Shown here one piece after another: positions 8,521 through 20,605 of a stretch of 64,000 nt of DNA. This DNA is from Tausonia pullulans (Eukaryota > Basidiomycota > Tremellomycetes > Cystofilobasidiales > Mrakiaceae): NCBI GenBank assembly GCA_951802195.1, contig OX637629.1, forward strand, positions 248,001 through 312,000. Reading direction: 5' to 3'. Made by a program: the position numbers and the translations under genes. Below the pieces are notes generated by a model, which had not been told where the DNA came from, ran no database searches, and was given only the letters and a program-made list of their open reading frames with translations. Positions within the stretch are counted from its first letter, which is position 1. The number at the start of each line of letters is the position of its first letter.

Positions 8521-10190
8521 CGCTGATGAACATCCCTCCTACTCCTTTTCCCTACGCCCTCTTCCCAGGCAGCCATCGAGCGCACCCTCGCGACTACGGT
8601 CTTAGCAGGGGACATGGAAGAATGACGATGTCCAACGATCTTCAGATCTTCGCGGCGAGCATCCAACGGGTGTTCACGCGAGGTGTCAGGATCACGCTTC
8701 TGTTTCGCCATTGACCACTTAGTCTTAGGCGCAGTTGGGTATATTACGATCCAATTTACGATCTGATTCAGTGCCTTTAACCAGCCCACCTGTCGAAATG
8801 GTTAAAGAGGAATTCCTTCCTCGTACGAGGCCATGCTCACAATCTTCTCCTCTCCTCCCACTCTCTCCCTACTACTGACCTCTATCTTTTCTACGAAGTG
8901 TCAAAATCAACGGCTGGAACTTTCAGTCCATTCCAATTCGGTTCGGCGTTCGCCAGGGGCGACCCCGCTGCTTCGACCATCTCTGCCATCCTCCTAGAGC
9001 CACTCGCTTACATGCTCCGCAAGCACATGTTCCCCACCATTTTCTATGCACGCACTTCCCGAAAGCCTCTCCTCTTTGCAGGTGACCTCATCAATTGCTA
9101 CCGGAGCTGAGAGGATGTTAAGGAGGCCACTGTCTGTCTCCGCGGGTTTGGGAAAGTCACGGCGAGCAAGCTAAACTACCAAGACTAACAAAACTCTTCC
9201 TGTCACACCTTCGGAGCCCGGCGTATCAACGCTCCAGCGATGTATTACGACTGGAATTTCCAGGCCGAGTCGGTCAAGTTAGGTTCCTGGGTGTCTCTTG
9301 CGGGCGTGAGAGCAACCCAGATCATATATGGACAGAAGTCATCAATACTCAAAAACCCCGCCCGTACCCTGCCCGTTTCACGACCTCCCGCTCACTGCTC
9401 GATGCAACACCATCAGCCAGTACATCTACTCGAAAAGTGATCCACCTCGACCCCTTCCTACCCTGACCCAAACCCTTCTTTCGAGATTACAACCTACAAC
9501 ACACTCTGGAGCTCGCGCCGCCCGCAAGTCCAAAGAGTTCGACTGGACCTCGCGCGAGCATGGCCACTTGGGCGGCTTCTCCTCGCCCATTTGCCGCATT
9601 CGTCCAGCTCGAACCCAGAGAATTTGCTACATCATCTTCCGACCAGAGTTTCCAGCCTCGATCGCATTTGGACTCGCCTCATCAGCACGATCCGGGGCCA
9701 GACAAACGCCTTCACGATTGATACCGTTGTCCGCAGGCCCGGAGGACTCATGGTGCCTGGCCTGGACGTCACCCTCAGCTGAGCAGGACTCTTCGTCTCC
9801 CCAATCACCTGCCCTCACCTCTCCTGGTGCTACCGCCCCTTCCACAAACTGTGACGCACTCTCCCCGATCGCTGATGCGCCTACCTAGACGCCTGGAACA
9901 AGGAGCTCGACCTCGACGCTAGGTATTGGGACTTGCGGCTTTGGAGAACAATCTACCTAAACACCAATGATCTCTAGATCTCTTCTCTGCCTTCAAGGAT
10001 CCCTATGTGTCTCCCCACACGGCATGCGTCCATCTCGACATCTCCGACAAGCCCGCCCTACGCGTCGCCCTCCGGCTGGCTGAACACTCCCTCATCATCC
10101 CGGATGGCCGGAAGAACGACCTCCCAGCTCACACCAGCGCTATCACTCCCTCCCATCGACCACGGTCGTTGTAATTTTGCCTGAAGGCGA
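8521..10190 (+). mobile_element. Decayed, internally deleted copy of the same LINE family
   Basis: 8521-8690 matches the end of ORF1 and start of ORF2 of the intact element: PSSQAAIERTLATT-like reading, then a GACATGGAAGAATGA junction and ASIQRVFTR. About 200 bp of unrelated DNA follows. 8895-9115 matches the RT palm (INGWNFQSI...FGVRQGDPAAS-like, ILLEPLAYMLRK, LLFAGDL). 9130-9900 matches the thumb and distal region. 9885-10190 matches the C-terminal segments (AWNKELDLDARYWDL, LIIPDGRKNDLPA). The endonuclease and first half of the RT are missing, and several stops and frameshifts break what is left; the FADD box reads FAGD. This is an old, dead copy. Confidence 0.8.
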
Positions 10191-12027
10191 TTAGATGATT
10201 AGAATATGAAACCCCTGCCCCACTGCCACCCATTTTTTGGACCTGCGAGAAGGCTACCTTCAGAGTGTTGAAGGTCAAGGTTCGCCCCTGGGGTCCAATG
10301 TGGATGCAAGCTTACATTATATAGCTACTCGACTCTGCCCGCTTATATAGGTTTTACCTAGTGGCGTAGAAAGTGCTAGAAATGTGAGGAGAGATGGATG
10401 ACTAATCGGATGACTGACTAAGCAGGAGAAAAGCTTTCTGGACCATAGGTCTCCGCGAGTCGCTCCTTCCAACACAGAGCCCTCATCCAGATATTAAGTG
10501 CGAGTCGCCGCACACGACCCCCTCTATCATTCGCTTACGATCGGATACAAATGGCTACAGTACGAGAAGCGTATTCGTGCAGGCTACTTAAAGCCATAGA
10601 GTTTCCTCAGAAGCGTCGGACTATGGTCGTGTACTTTAAGTTGAGGGTGACTCGATATTGAATTTGTTTATATTTAAGTCAAACATCAATCGAAGAGAGC
10701 GGCATGACCCTATGGGCAAAGACGAGAGTGAAGAAGGAGAGCGGGTCTAGCTGAGAGGGAGAGGAGGGGAAGAGGGTGTATAGATGAGGAGGGAGTGGAG
10801 GGAGGAGGCAGAGCAGTACAGTAAAGAGGGAGGGGGGACAGGAGGAATAAGACCACGGAAAGGAAGGGGAATGAGAAGAGCAGACCAAAATTACATGCCG
10901 ACCGTCCGGGATTAGAATTTTAATAAAAAAAGGGCGCAATATACAATATGTAGCTTGTCCAGACGTGAACCACATTCCTTCGAGCCACGCTACGCTGTTG
11001 GAGTTGGCAGCTGCAGCGCTATACCTTCGTAGGCTCTTAGCTTCCGCGTCTCGGCGGTTTTTGGACCAAGCCTTCTTGGGTTCTTCGCATCTATGCGTTT
11101 CTTACACGGAAGACTGTGCTGAGATGTACCCTTGTGCGCCTGTAAGGGATCAGGCCATGCAGTTGCGGGGGCCATTTTGATCCGCACATACGACCGAAAA
11201 AAGATGCAGTAATGCATGCCGTCAATACGCGGTGGCCATCAGGGCACAATCGAGCGCCCAATGTTGACCCTGACATTGAACTTGCCTGGGATGAATTGAA
11301 AATTGTCTTTGCGGAGCGAACGCGCAGAGCAGCACAAACGAGTGTTTGTTTGATGACTAATTCGCCACGTCGTTATCGACCGGCCCATATTCGTGAGATC
11401 TCTTAGTCGCTTTCGCAAACCTAACCAATATCTGAGAACTTCACTCCGCCGTCACCCTGAACTGGCCTCACCACGCTCCGAAGCGCGGGAGAATGGGCCA
11501 AGAGTGCCGTTGTCAAGCGGAGAGATGCATGACGTGAGAAGAGGGAGACCGGCCGCCGGGTTAGTTGGCGACTTTAGCGTTCTGGCTGGCGACGTGTGGT
11601 GGGGGGGACGCGCGGCGCCGGTGTGCGATCTTGGCCCCTGCGTGGGCCGAGCTTCCTCGGACGACACATGCATGAGTGCGCTCGGGACGCGCTTGCGCTT
11701 GCGCTTGCTTGCGAGCCTGCAGGAGAGGGCAGGGGAAGCGAGCGGTGAAGCGAGCGAAAGCCAGACTCGACCAGGTCCATCATCTACTTCCGCTTGGATT
11801 CCTGACTTCGTCTTCGGTTGCTGCTACCAACCGGCACCTCACCGCCAACCTCCTCTCTCGCTTCTCTCGCTTCGTCCCAGGCTCGGTGCCCTCGCCGTCA
11901 ACCACCACAGTCTCTTTCTCTCCCCTCCCCTTTCACCTTCATTCGCCAACACTTGCCTTAGCGCTCCACAACATTCTGCTTCCCTCTCTGCCCACCTCGC
12001 CTTAACCTTCCCCTCACGCCGCCGTTG
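10191..12027. other. Long intergenic region, about 1.8 kb
   Basis: No gene is supported. The first half (to about 11.4 kb) is AT-richer than the rest of the window and may include more worn repeat DNA. 10740-10860 is a purine-rich block. From about 11.8 kb the plus strand becomes pyrimidine-rich (CTCTCGCTTCTC...), which looks like the promoter/leader of the ABC transporter gene. A short CGCTTG repeat lies near 11690-11715. Confidence 0.45.
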
Positions 12028-15000
12028 ATGGCCGCTCAAGACGCTGCCTCGTCCTCCACCGCCTCGGAGAAAGAGGCCAAATTCTCTCGTTGGCCTCTCA
12101 AGAGGAAGATCGCCGCTCCTTCCGCCACACTCACAGCGGACCCTAAGGCTGGCGCCGTCGCCGGCGGCGCCGACCAGGTCGCACTTGAGGTCGACAAAGA
12201 CGTTCCCCCCAAGGAGCCAGCGCCCGAGGCTGTGGGGCTTTTCCAATTGTTCCAGTATGCTACTCGGGGCGAATCCGTCATCATGATCCTCGGTCTCGTT
12301 GCGGCAGGTGAGTCGCGTCTCTCCTGTGTCTTGTGATCGATTGAGCCGTGCAGGAGTCTCGCATGAGCGCGTCGTCCAAGTATGCGCCGCCGCGCCAGCG
12401 GAGCTGTCGGCGCTCGCTTTGTCGTTATGGCTTGCGGGCGAGAAAGGAGGGCCTTATTTTCTTTGCTCTTGACGAGGGCAAGGACAGCGACCGAGCTATG
12501 TGTGCATCTTCATCGCCACTAGCGTTTGCCAAGGTCCACCGAGAAGGGTGCCGAATGCAGCAACGGCATAAACCGAGGGAGGGGGGATTGCGCGGCCTGT
12601 TGCGCCCGGCCGGCGTGAGCAGCCAAATGCCGTCGTCCGCCGGTTGTCGATCTCACGCCTCGGCGGCATCGGCGGCTCGAAATTCGCAAGCCCTCCTCGC
12701 ACGCCTCCAACTGCTTTTAAGCCGAGGTAACGGCAGCGGCCCGGAATGGACCTGCCGATGCTGTACTGCCTCTTTCAGCTTCCTGCGCTGCTCTCTTGTC
12801 ATGTTTCCCTCTCTCGTACGATCTCCGGAAGCGAGCTCGGAGCCTACCTTCCCGAGCGGCCTCCAAGCGAGCATGGTAGATGATCTGCATGGACGCTAAT
12901 GCGCATGCCGAGGCATCGCCCTCGATATGCCAAACATGGCCCACTGTATCTGCGGTCGGCCGTGTGGCCATTCACACCACAGAGCGCGCGCGTGTAGCGA
13001 GTTATTATTGCCGCCACTGACGCCCCTTTGCCCTTGCGATGCCCTTCCAGCCGCTGCTGGTGAATATCTCCTTTCCCTCGAATGCTCGCGAGCCACCGCT
13101 GAAGTGATCGTGTCATGATACTAGGCGCCGCCCAGCCTTTGATGACCCTGTACGCACACAACCTGCATCATGTCTTCCACGCCCGCTGCTTGTCACTGAC
13201 TTCCCCTCCCCCACAGCATCTTCGGCAAGCTCACAGGATCCTTCGTTGAATTCACCACCCTCGTCACTACCATAAAGGACAAGGGCATTACCCCTGAACT
13301 TACTGAGCAGCTTCGCCAGGCTGCTGTCACCCTTCGTCATGTCGCTGCGAAGGACTCACTATACCTGGTCATGTAAGCACAAAGCTAATATCTAGCGGCC
13401 AGAGTCGTCATCTGATATGTGATGATTGCACAGCATCGGAATCGGAATGTTCTTCGCCACCTGTGAGTTCCTTCTTCCTGCGCCACGCCATGCTATTGCC
13501 TGACGACCATTGCCCCTCTCTGTACAGACTTCTTCGTGTGTTTTCCGCGTCGTCTTTCAGCAAGCCGGCACACCTGACCGATATTTGTGTTCCACACACA
13601 GATGGGCGCCTGGGTGTATACAGGAGAGCTCTCTTCTAAGCGGATCCGTGAGAAGTACCTTCAGTCAATCCTTCGCCAGGACGTCGCCTTCTTTGATAAC
13701 CTTGGCGCCGGAGAGGTCGCGACACGCATCCAGACCGGTTTGTCTTCTTCCTCTTCTTGGGTGAAGGAGTAATGTTGATGAATCCTTTTTCTAGACACTC
13801 ACCTTATCCAGACTGGTATCAGTGAGAAGGTCGCCATGGCCGTCTCGGTATGCACGCATCTCATTCTTCTGCCTCTACGAACATATTTGATGCTCTACCG
13901 TACCTCAACAGTACATCTCCACCTTTGTCACCGGTTTCGTCCTCGCCTATGCCCGATCATGGCTTCTCTCGCTTGCGCTCTCGGCCATCCTGCCGTGTAT
14001 TGCCGCGACGGGTGCCTTCATGGGCATCTTCAGCACTCGGTACAAGGAGGCCAGCCTGAAGCACATTGCCGATGCTGGATCCCTAGCCGAGGAAGTCATA
14101 TCGACCATCCGCACTGCTCAGGGTAAGTTGTAGTGCTGGTGCGACGGCGTTGCGCCCCCAAGGTTGACTGTCATCTCCGCCCCCCCAGCCTTCTCGACCC
14201 AGAAGAGGCTTTCCAACAAGTTTGACATCCACATTCGCGAGTCCGAGATCGTTAGCATCAAGATCGGTGTTGTGACGGCCGTCGGGCTGGGAATTATGTG
14301 TGCGTTATACGCCCGTCGTCCGCCAACTGCGCACGCCGGTCCCGTTGACCCTCTGCTAACCTTCTCCAACATCATAACAAAGTTTTCGTAATCTACTCTG
14401 CGTACGCCCTCGCTTTTGCCTTCGGAGGAGTCCTCATCACACAGAAAAAGGCCGACGCCGGGGTGGTCGTCAACGTCTTCCTCGCGATCCTCATCGGTTC
14501 CTTTTCACTCGCCATGCTCAACCCGGAGATCCAGGCCATCAATAACGCCCGGGGTGCAGCCGCCAAGATTTTCCAGTCCATCGACCGGATCCCGACGATC
14601 GACTCGCACTCGGAAGAAGGCCTCAAGCCGGCCGAGGTCATAGGTGACATCTCTTTCGAGGACGTCAAGTTCTACTACCCGTCCCGTCCGGGAGTCCCTA
14701 TCCTCAAGGGCCTCACTGTTGACTTCCCTGCGGGCAAGACGGCGGCGCTCGTTGGATCTTCGGGGTCGGGAAAGTCCACGGTCGTCTCGCTTGTCGAGCG
14801 GTTCTACGATCCAATATCGGGTGTCATCAAGCTCGATGGCCGTGACATTAAGACGCTCAACGTCACTTGGCTCAGGCAGCAGATTGGTGTGCACTTCGAA
14901 GTCTTCCTGACCCTGGAATAAGGCTGATCGATGGTGGTTCGCCCTCACTCAGGTCTCGTCTCGCAGGAGCCGGTCCTCTTTGCCACGACCGTCCGCGGCA

Positions 15001-18000
15001 ACGTAGAATATGGACTGTGAGTCCTATTAACTTCTCTGTTGTTCCTAATTTCCCAGTTGAATTGGTTCTTCCACCCTTCAGCATCGGCACCCAGTTTGAG
15101 CACGCGCCGAGCGAGGAGAAGATGAAACTCGTCCACGAGGCTTGCGTCAAGGCGAACGCTGACGGATTTATCTCGGCCCTTCCCGAGGGATACAACACGG
15201 TCGTTGGAGAGCGCGGCATGCTCCTTTGTGCGTATCCGAGAATGCAGGGGTTCCATCCGGCAACTGACTGATTCCTGTCCATTGCAGCTGGAGGACAGAA
15301 GCAGCGTGTGGCCATTGCCCGAGCCATCGTTTCTGACCCCAAGATTCTTCTCCTCGACGAGTGAGTCGACATTTGACCGCTTTCCATGAGGAACCAAAAG
15401 CAGATCTGACCATTCCTTGTTGCCTTTCTTGCAGGGCCACTTCTGCGCTCGATACCATGTCCGAGGGCGTCGTTCAGGACGCGCTTGACAAGGCTTCGCA
15501 CGGAAGGACCACTATTACGATGTGTGCTCATCTCTTTGTCATGTTTCTTCAAATCCACTTGTCCACTGACTGCTCTCCTGCGCTCTCCCTCGACAGTGCC
15601 CATCGCCTCAGCACGATCAAGGATGCGCACAAAATCCTAGTCATGGGAGGTGGCGAGATCCTCGAGTCCGGCACTCACAACGAACTTCTTGCGACTGAGG
15701 GCCCCTACGCTAACCTTGTAGCGGGCCAGAAGCTCGCCGCCGCTGAACAGAAGGCCGCAGCCGTTGCTGGCACAGCTGAGGACGACTCTTCCTCGGATGA
15801 GGCCCATACTCTCCTCCCGGCCATCGGAGCCAATCCGATCGAGAAGATCGTGTCATCTAAAGACGCCGAGGAATTCACCACAAACGAGAAGTCACAACTC
15901 GAGCGGACCGCAACAGGCCAGACATCAATTTCGAGCCAGATAATGAGTCAGCGGGTCGCGAACAAGATGGAAGCCCCTAAGCGCTCTGTCTATGGCTGTA
16001 AGTATGCCATCTTGCGGTCACTAGATAAAAAGCGTCACTGACGGTTGGTCCCCCATCTTTAGACCCTTACCTTGCCAAACGGATGTACCAGTGAGTATTG
16101 GCTGGGTGAAGTTTTTCTCACTGTGTGCTCACGCTCGATGCCTATTGAAAGCATGAACGAAGAGAACACTCGCTTCTATGTCATTGGCTTCGTCGCCAGC
16201 GCTCGTGAGTCCTCCAGCTCTATAATCGCTCGATTATCTTGATGCTCAGCTTTCTTCCCCAGTCTCCGGCTGCGTCTACCCTGCATTTGGCATCCTCTGT
16301 GCGTCTAAAAAGTCATCATCTATATTTGACATGCACCGATGCTGAAGCTGGCCCTCGCCCCATCCAGACGGAAAGGCCCTTACCGGCTTTTCGTCCGATG
16401 ACAATAAGGCCATTCGCGACAACAGTTATAGGAATGGTCTCTGGTTTTTCATGTGCGTGTGCTTCTTACAGGTCACTCTTCCCGTTCTGTCAACTTGACA
16501 CTGCCTTCCCCTTAGCATGGCCATCGTCGCCGCCGCGCTCATTGCTGTTCAGAACTATTGCCTCGCCGTCTCGTCCGAGACGCTCGTCGCCAAGATTCGC
16601 TCCAAGTCGTTCCGCGCCATCCTCCGGGCCGACATCAGGTACTTTGACGAGGAGAAGAACTCGACGGGAGCCCTCACCTCGGGTCTCGCTGACAACGCGC
16701 AGAAGATCAGCGGTCTCGCTGGCGTCGTGCGTTCTACCCTGCCCCCGCTAGCTCGGAACCAAGAAGTTTTAACTTAACGTTTCTCTCCTCTCGCAGACTC
16801 TCGGCACAATCATTCAGTCCTTCGCGACCGTCGTCTCGGGCATGATCATCGGTCTCATCTACGGCTGGAAACTCGCTCTCATTGGCATTGCCTGCATGCC
16901 GCTCATCATCAGCGCTGGGTACATCCGTCTCCGTCTCGTCGTACTCAAGGACCAGAAGAACAAGGTGGATCGGTCTCGTGGTGTTCTCTGAGCTCGGTCT
17001 TTGCTAACCTCGCTTGTTCATTTCAGGTCATGCACGAAAACAGTGCCCAACTTGCCTGTGAGGCTGCTGGTGCCATCAAGACGGTTGCCTCGCTTACCCG
17101 TGAAAAGGACGCCTGTAACGTATACAGCGAGTCGCTCAATGTTCCTCTCCAGGCCGCCAAGAAGACGTGCGTCGGGTGCGTCGTGTGCGAATTAGAACAA
17201 AGCGCTGATAGGCGTATGCGCTTCCAGTCTCGTCTACTCAAACGGGCTCTACGCTCTGTCGCAATCGATGGCCTTTTGGGTCATCGCATTGGTTTTCTTC
17301 GTTGGCTCCCGCTGGATCGCCGACGGCTCATACACGCTCAATCAATTTTTCGTCGCCCTGATGTCGGTCGTCTTTGGAGCCATCCAGGCAGGAGTGAGTC
17401 AGACCCTTCAGCGAGAACGTCGCGGACGGCCTCTGACCTCGCATTTTTCCTTAGAACGTCTTCTCCTTTGTCCCTGACATGTCGCAGGCGCAGTCAGCTG
17501 CTAGCGCTGTTCTCCGCCTGGTCGACTCTGTCCCGGAGATTGACGCCGAGTGAGTGGTTCATTTTGAACTCGGGCGTGCGCCGACATTTCTCCGCCCTTC
17601 TGCCAAGCCACACGCCTGTTGTACTATGGCCATGTAAGCTGACGTCTCATCTCTCGTTCAGGTCCACCGAAGGCATCATCCTCAACCGCGCCGAGGTCAA
17701 GGGCCAGCTCATCTTCAAGAATGTCCACTTCCGCTATCCCACGCGTCCCGGTGTCCGCGTTCTCCGCAATCTCAACCTCGAGATCCAGCCTGGAACGTGT
17801 AAGCATCGCACGCCCGAAAGTACTCTATCCCCCTCTAATTTGTTGAGTACTGACACGAATCCCTTCCTCGCCCCGCAGACGTCGCCCTCGTCGGCGCCTC
17901 CGGATGCGGCAAGTCGACGACTATTCAGCTCGCCGAGCGATTTTACGACCCTCTTTCGGGCACCATCACGCTTGACGGCATCCCGCTCGGCAATCTCAAC

Positions 18001-18675
18001 GTTCAGTCGTTCCGTGAGCAGCTCGCGCTAGTTTCGCAGGAGCCGACCCTCTATGCCGGCACCATCCGCTTCAACATCCTCCTCGGCGCCATCAAGCCCG
18101 AATCTGAGATCACCCAGCAGGATATTGAGGAAGCGTGTGCCAAGGCCAACATTCTTGAGTTTATCCAGTCCCTCCCGGATGGATTTGAAACGGAGGTCGG
18201 CGGCAAGGGAGCTCAGCTCTCCGGAGGGCAAAAACAACGTCTCGCCATCGCTCGTGCTCTTATCAGAAACCCTCGGGTACTCCTACTTGATGAGGCCACG
18301 TCAGCTCTGGATTCATCTTGTATGTTCTGTATCATTTTTGGTGTGCTGAGTGGGTTTGGTTTGTGATCCTGACGATTTATCGCCTCCTACAGCCGAGAAA
18401 GTCGTTCAAGCCGCGCTGGACGCTGCTGCCAAGGGCCGCACCACCATCGCCATCGCTCATCGACTCTCCACTATCCAGCACGCGGACCGCATCTACTTCT
18501 TCAAGGATGGGCGGATCGCCGAGGCTGGTACCCACCAGGAGCTGCTTGCGCTCAAGGGCGGATATTGGGAGCTCGTCGAGCTACAATCGGTGAGTGCCTT
18601 GCCAACCCCGCGTGCAGTCAATCCTTCATTGACATCCCTTATTTCTCTTACTCTCAGCTTTCGAAGAACCACTAG
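12028..18675 (+). CDS. Full-length ABCB (MDR/P-glycoprotein-type) ABC transporter
   Basis: A (TMD-NBD)2 transporter for small-molecule or peptide export at the plasma membrane or an organelle. The first exons read 12028-12307, 13125-13149, 13217-13372, 13434-13462, 13528-13535, 13602 onward, and join into [19 protein letters not shown] and [19 protein letters not shown]1 (about 14.65-15.75 kb): Walker [11 protein letters not shown]-loop LVSQEPVLF, signature LSGGQKQR, Walker [14 protein letters not shown]-loop [11 protein letters not shown]2 (about 17.7-18.6 kb): [46 protein letters not shown]. Both catalytic sites look canonical, so both should hydrolyse ATP. An acidic, Ser-rich linker precedes TMD2. 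It stops at TAG after LSKNH. It has around 20 introns, the first of them 817 bp. Substrate cannot be told; pump or Ste6-like pheromone exporter are both possible. Confidence 0.93.
12308..13124 (+). other. Unusually long first intron (817 bp) of the ABC transporter gene
   Basis: GTGAGT donor at 12308 and CTAG acceptor ending 13124 restore the frame (GCA G|GC GCC). Nearly all other introns in this window are 60-130 bp. The sequence is GC-rich with no long coding frame that fits a known family, and no tRNA fold. It could hold a regulatory element or a worn insertion. Confidence 0.7.
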
Positions 18676-20605
18676 AAGCTGGCACCTGTCTCGTTTCCTT
18701 TGGTTTTCTTTGAACGCGCCTGCAATAGAGGCACTTCTGCTTTGTCTCTCCCTCTCGCCTTGCATTTTGGTACATAATCTTTCACAGACCCACTCTCTTG
18801 CTACTGTATCACTTGTGTTTACACGGGTCTTATACATGCTCAGTCGTTCCCTTGTTTGGGAAGATGGTGGCTGGTTCTGAGAACGAGCGAAGGGATAAGG
18901 CCCGCAGGCGGAGCACATGCGCACTGGGAGAGGCAGTTGGTACAATGGCCGACCCACGTAAAAGCGTTTATATCTCAGCGTACGATTAGTATCTATGACA
19001 GCTCAGAGAGAACGTGTGGAGAGAATGGAAGGGCGTAAGGCTCGGTCACGTGGAGGGAATTGACCAAGGCTGTTGTTGCATGTTGCCCCCTTCCGTGTCA
19101 CATCAGCTTCGAAGATTGTATACGCTCTTTTTTGTGAGGAAGGCAGGCAATAGAGCCTCTCCAAGTGGGTACATTAAGACAACTTACGAGACACCGGCTT
19201 GTCTTGATGGGATTGAGGACCTCGAGGAGCCTTCGGTTTAAGTCCTTGTCGAGGCAGAACATACCAAACGCCCCTCATTGTGGCGCTAACAGAGGATCAG
19301 GAAGATGAGAACGAGGACAACGAGGATGAGGTAGGGGCGTAGGATAACGAGGCAATAACTCGATGATATCTGGGGAGAGCGACTGGCTCCTGCTTTAGGA
19401 TCAGACAGCACAGCAGCTGAGCTGATCGCTCTTGCTCAGCTTCCAAATTCCCGCTCGAACAGTTCCTTCATCCCCTCCTCTTATCCTGACACCTCGCCTT
19501 ACACATCAAGTAATTAAACTTCTTCTCTCCGTCAGCTGCTGGAGGTATGGGTTACATCTAAAGGAAATCACCTCCTTGTCAGAACGCTCGTCAACTCTGT
19601 CCGCCTCCTCGTCAAACCACCATTAGTTAGTGGCGCGCACCAATGCGCCTGGTTGCCGCTCCCTCTCTCCCCTTTTTTACTTCACACAATGCACATAACA
19701 ACAGTCCGGTCACGACCGACGCCAGCATATTTAGACCTAGACAGTCTGAGCGACCGTGCTCAATATGTACTTGTTCTCTTCTTCTCGATTCTCATGACGC
19801 CCTTGAACTCAAGCATCCATGTGCCGAACGAAGCGAGAGGGCGGTGAGTGATGACGAAGACTGCTGGTTCAGCTCAGTCGAATGCCATCCTGTGGACTGC
19901 AACGACATAGATTCACCAGTCTCCAGTACGCAGTCGAGATGAATTGGAGAAGTAGCGCTTCGTAGACGTAAGGGCCGGCTGGGAATGATGTGGGCCGGAA
20001 CTGAGACCTCCGGCCCGGGTCAAGAGGTTGCATGTGCGCTTGCGTAGATGGTTGGTAAGAATTCATCGAGAACTGCACCGGCTTCGTAGGTGGTTGGTAA
20101 GAAAGCTTAAGGAGAGGCCTTGCTTGAAATACCGTATGCACGTTGGCGATGCAATTGAGCGGGCCGGCGAACCGCGCGCGAGTAGGAAGCGCACGGCTTA
20201 GCAAGATCGCCCTGCCAGAGCTGAAAGATGGTCGTGGTGAAGGGAGCGATCAAGCTTTACTCTCTGTATTGCCGAACTGTCGGCACTCGCCGACATCACT
20301 AAGCCGGAGAGCTATGCCGGTTCGGCAGCCTCTCCTCAACTTCCCCACTCGCCCACTCCGGCCCGAGGAATCTCTTCCTTCATGCGCCCAACGTCCACCA
20401 GCTCTTGTCGCCTTGCCTTTCTGTCCCTGGACCTCCTCGCCCAGTAACCGTCCCGCGAGACCGAGCTCTCAGACAACCGTCACGCCCATTGAGCCGCTTG
20501 CGTCTGTGCCTCCTACTTCGATCCAGCCTATAGTCAGCAAACGCTTAGTCGCCGGCCAAATCGATTTCACTTCGTCCTCTCGCTTCACCCGCCTTCTCCT
20601 CGCAC
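18676..20605. other. Long intergenic region, about 1.9 kb
   Basis: No gene can be supported on either strand. An acidic-codon-like GAGGACAACGAGGATGAGG patch lies near 19.3 kb without a surrounding frame. Around 20043-20095 a 19-base motif (CGTAGRTGGTTGGTAAGAA) occurs twice about 40 bp apart. The last 200 bp lead into the transporter start. Confidence 0.45.

Noticed and set aside
8780-8850. tRNA-like GTCGAAATGGTTAA stretch
   Set aside because: Looks like an A-box/D-arm but has no matching T-arm, anticodon stem or acceptor stem.
11393-12028. 211-codon plus-strand open frame upstream of the ABC transporter
   Set aside because: Overlaps the promoter/leader, Arg/Ser/Pro-rich with no domain, and the transporter's own ATG in another frame is well supported.
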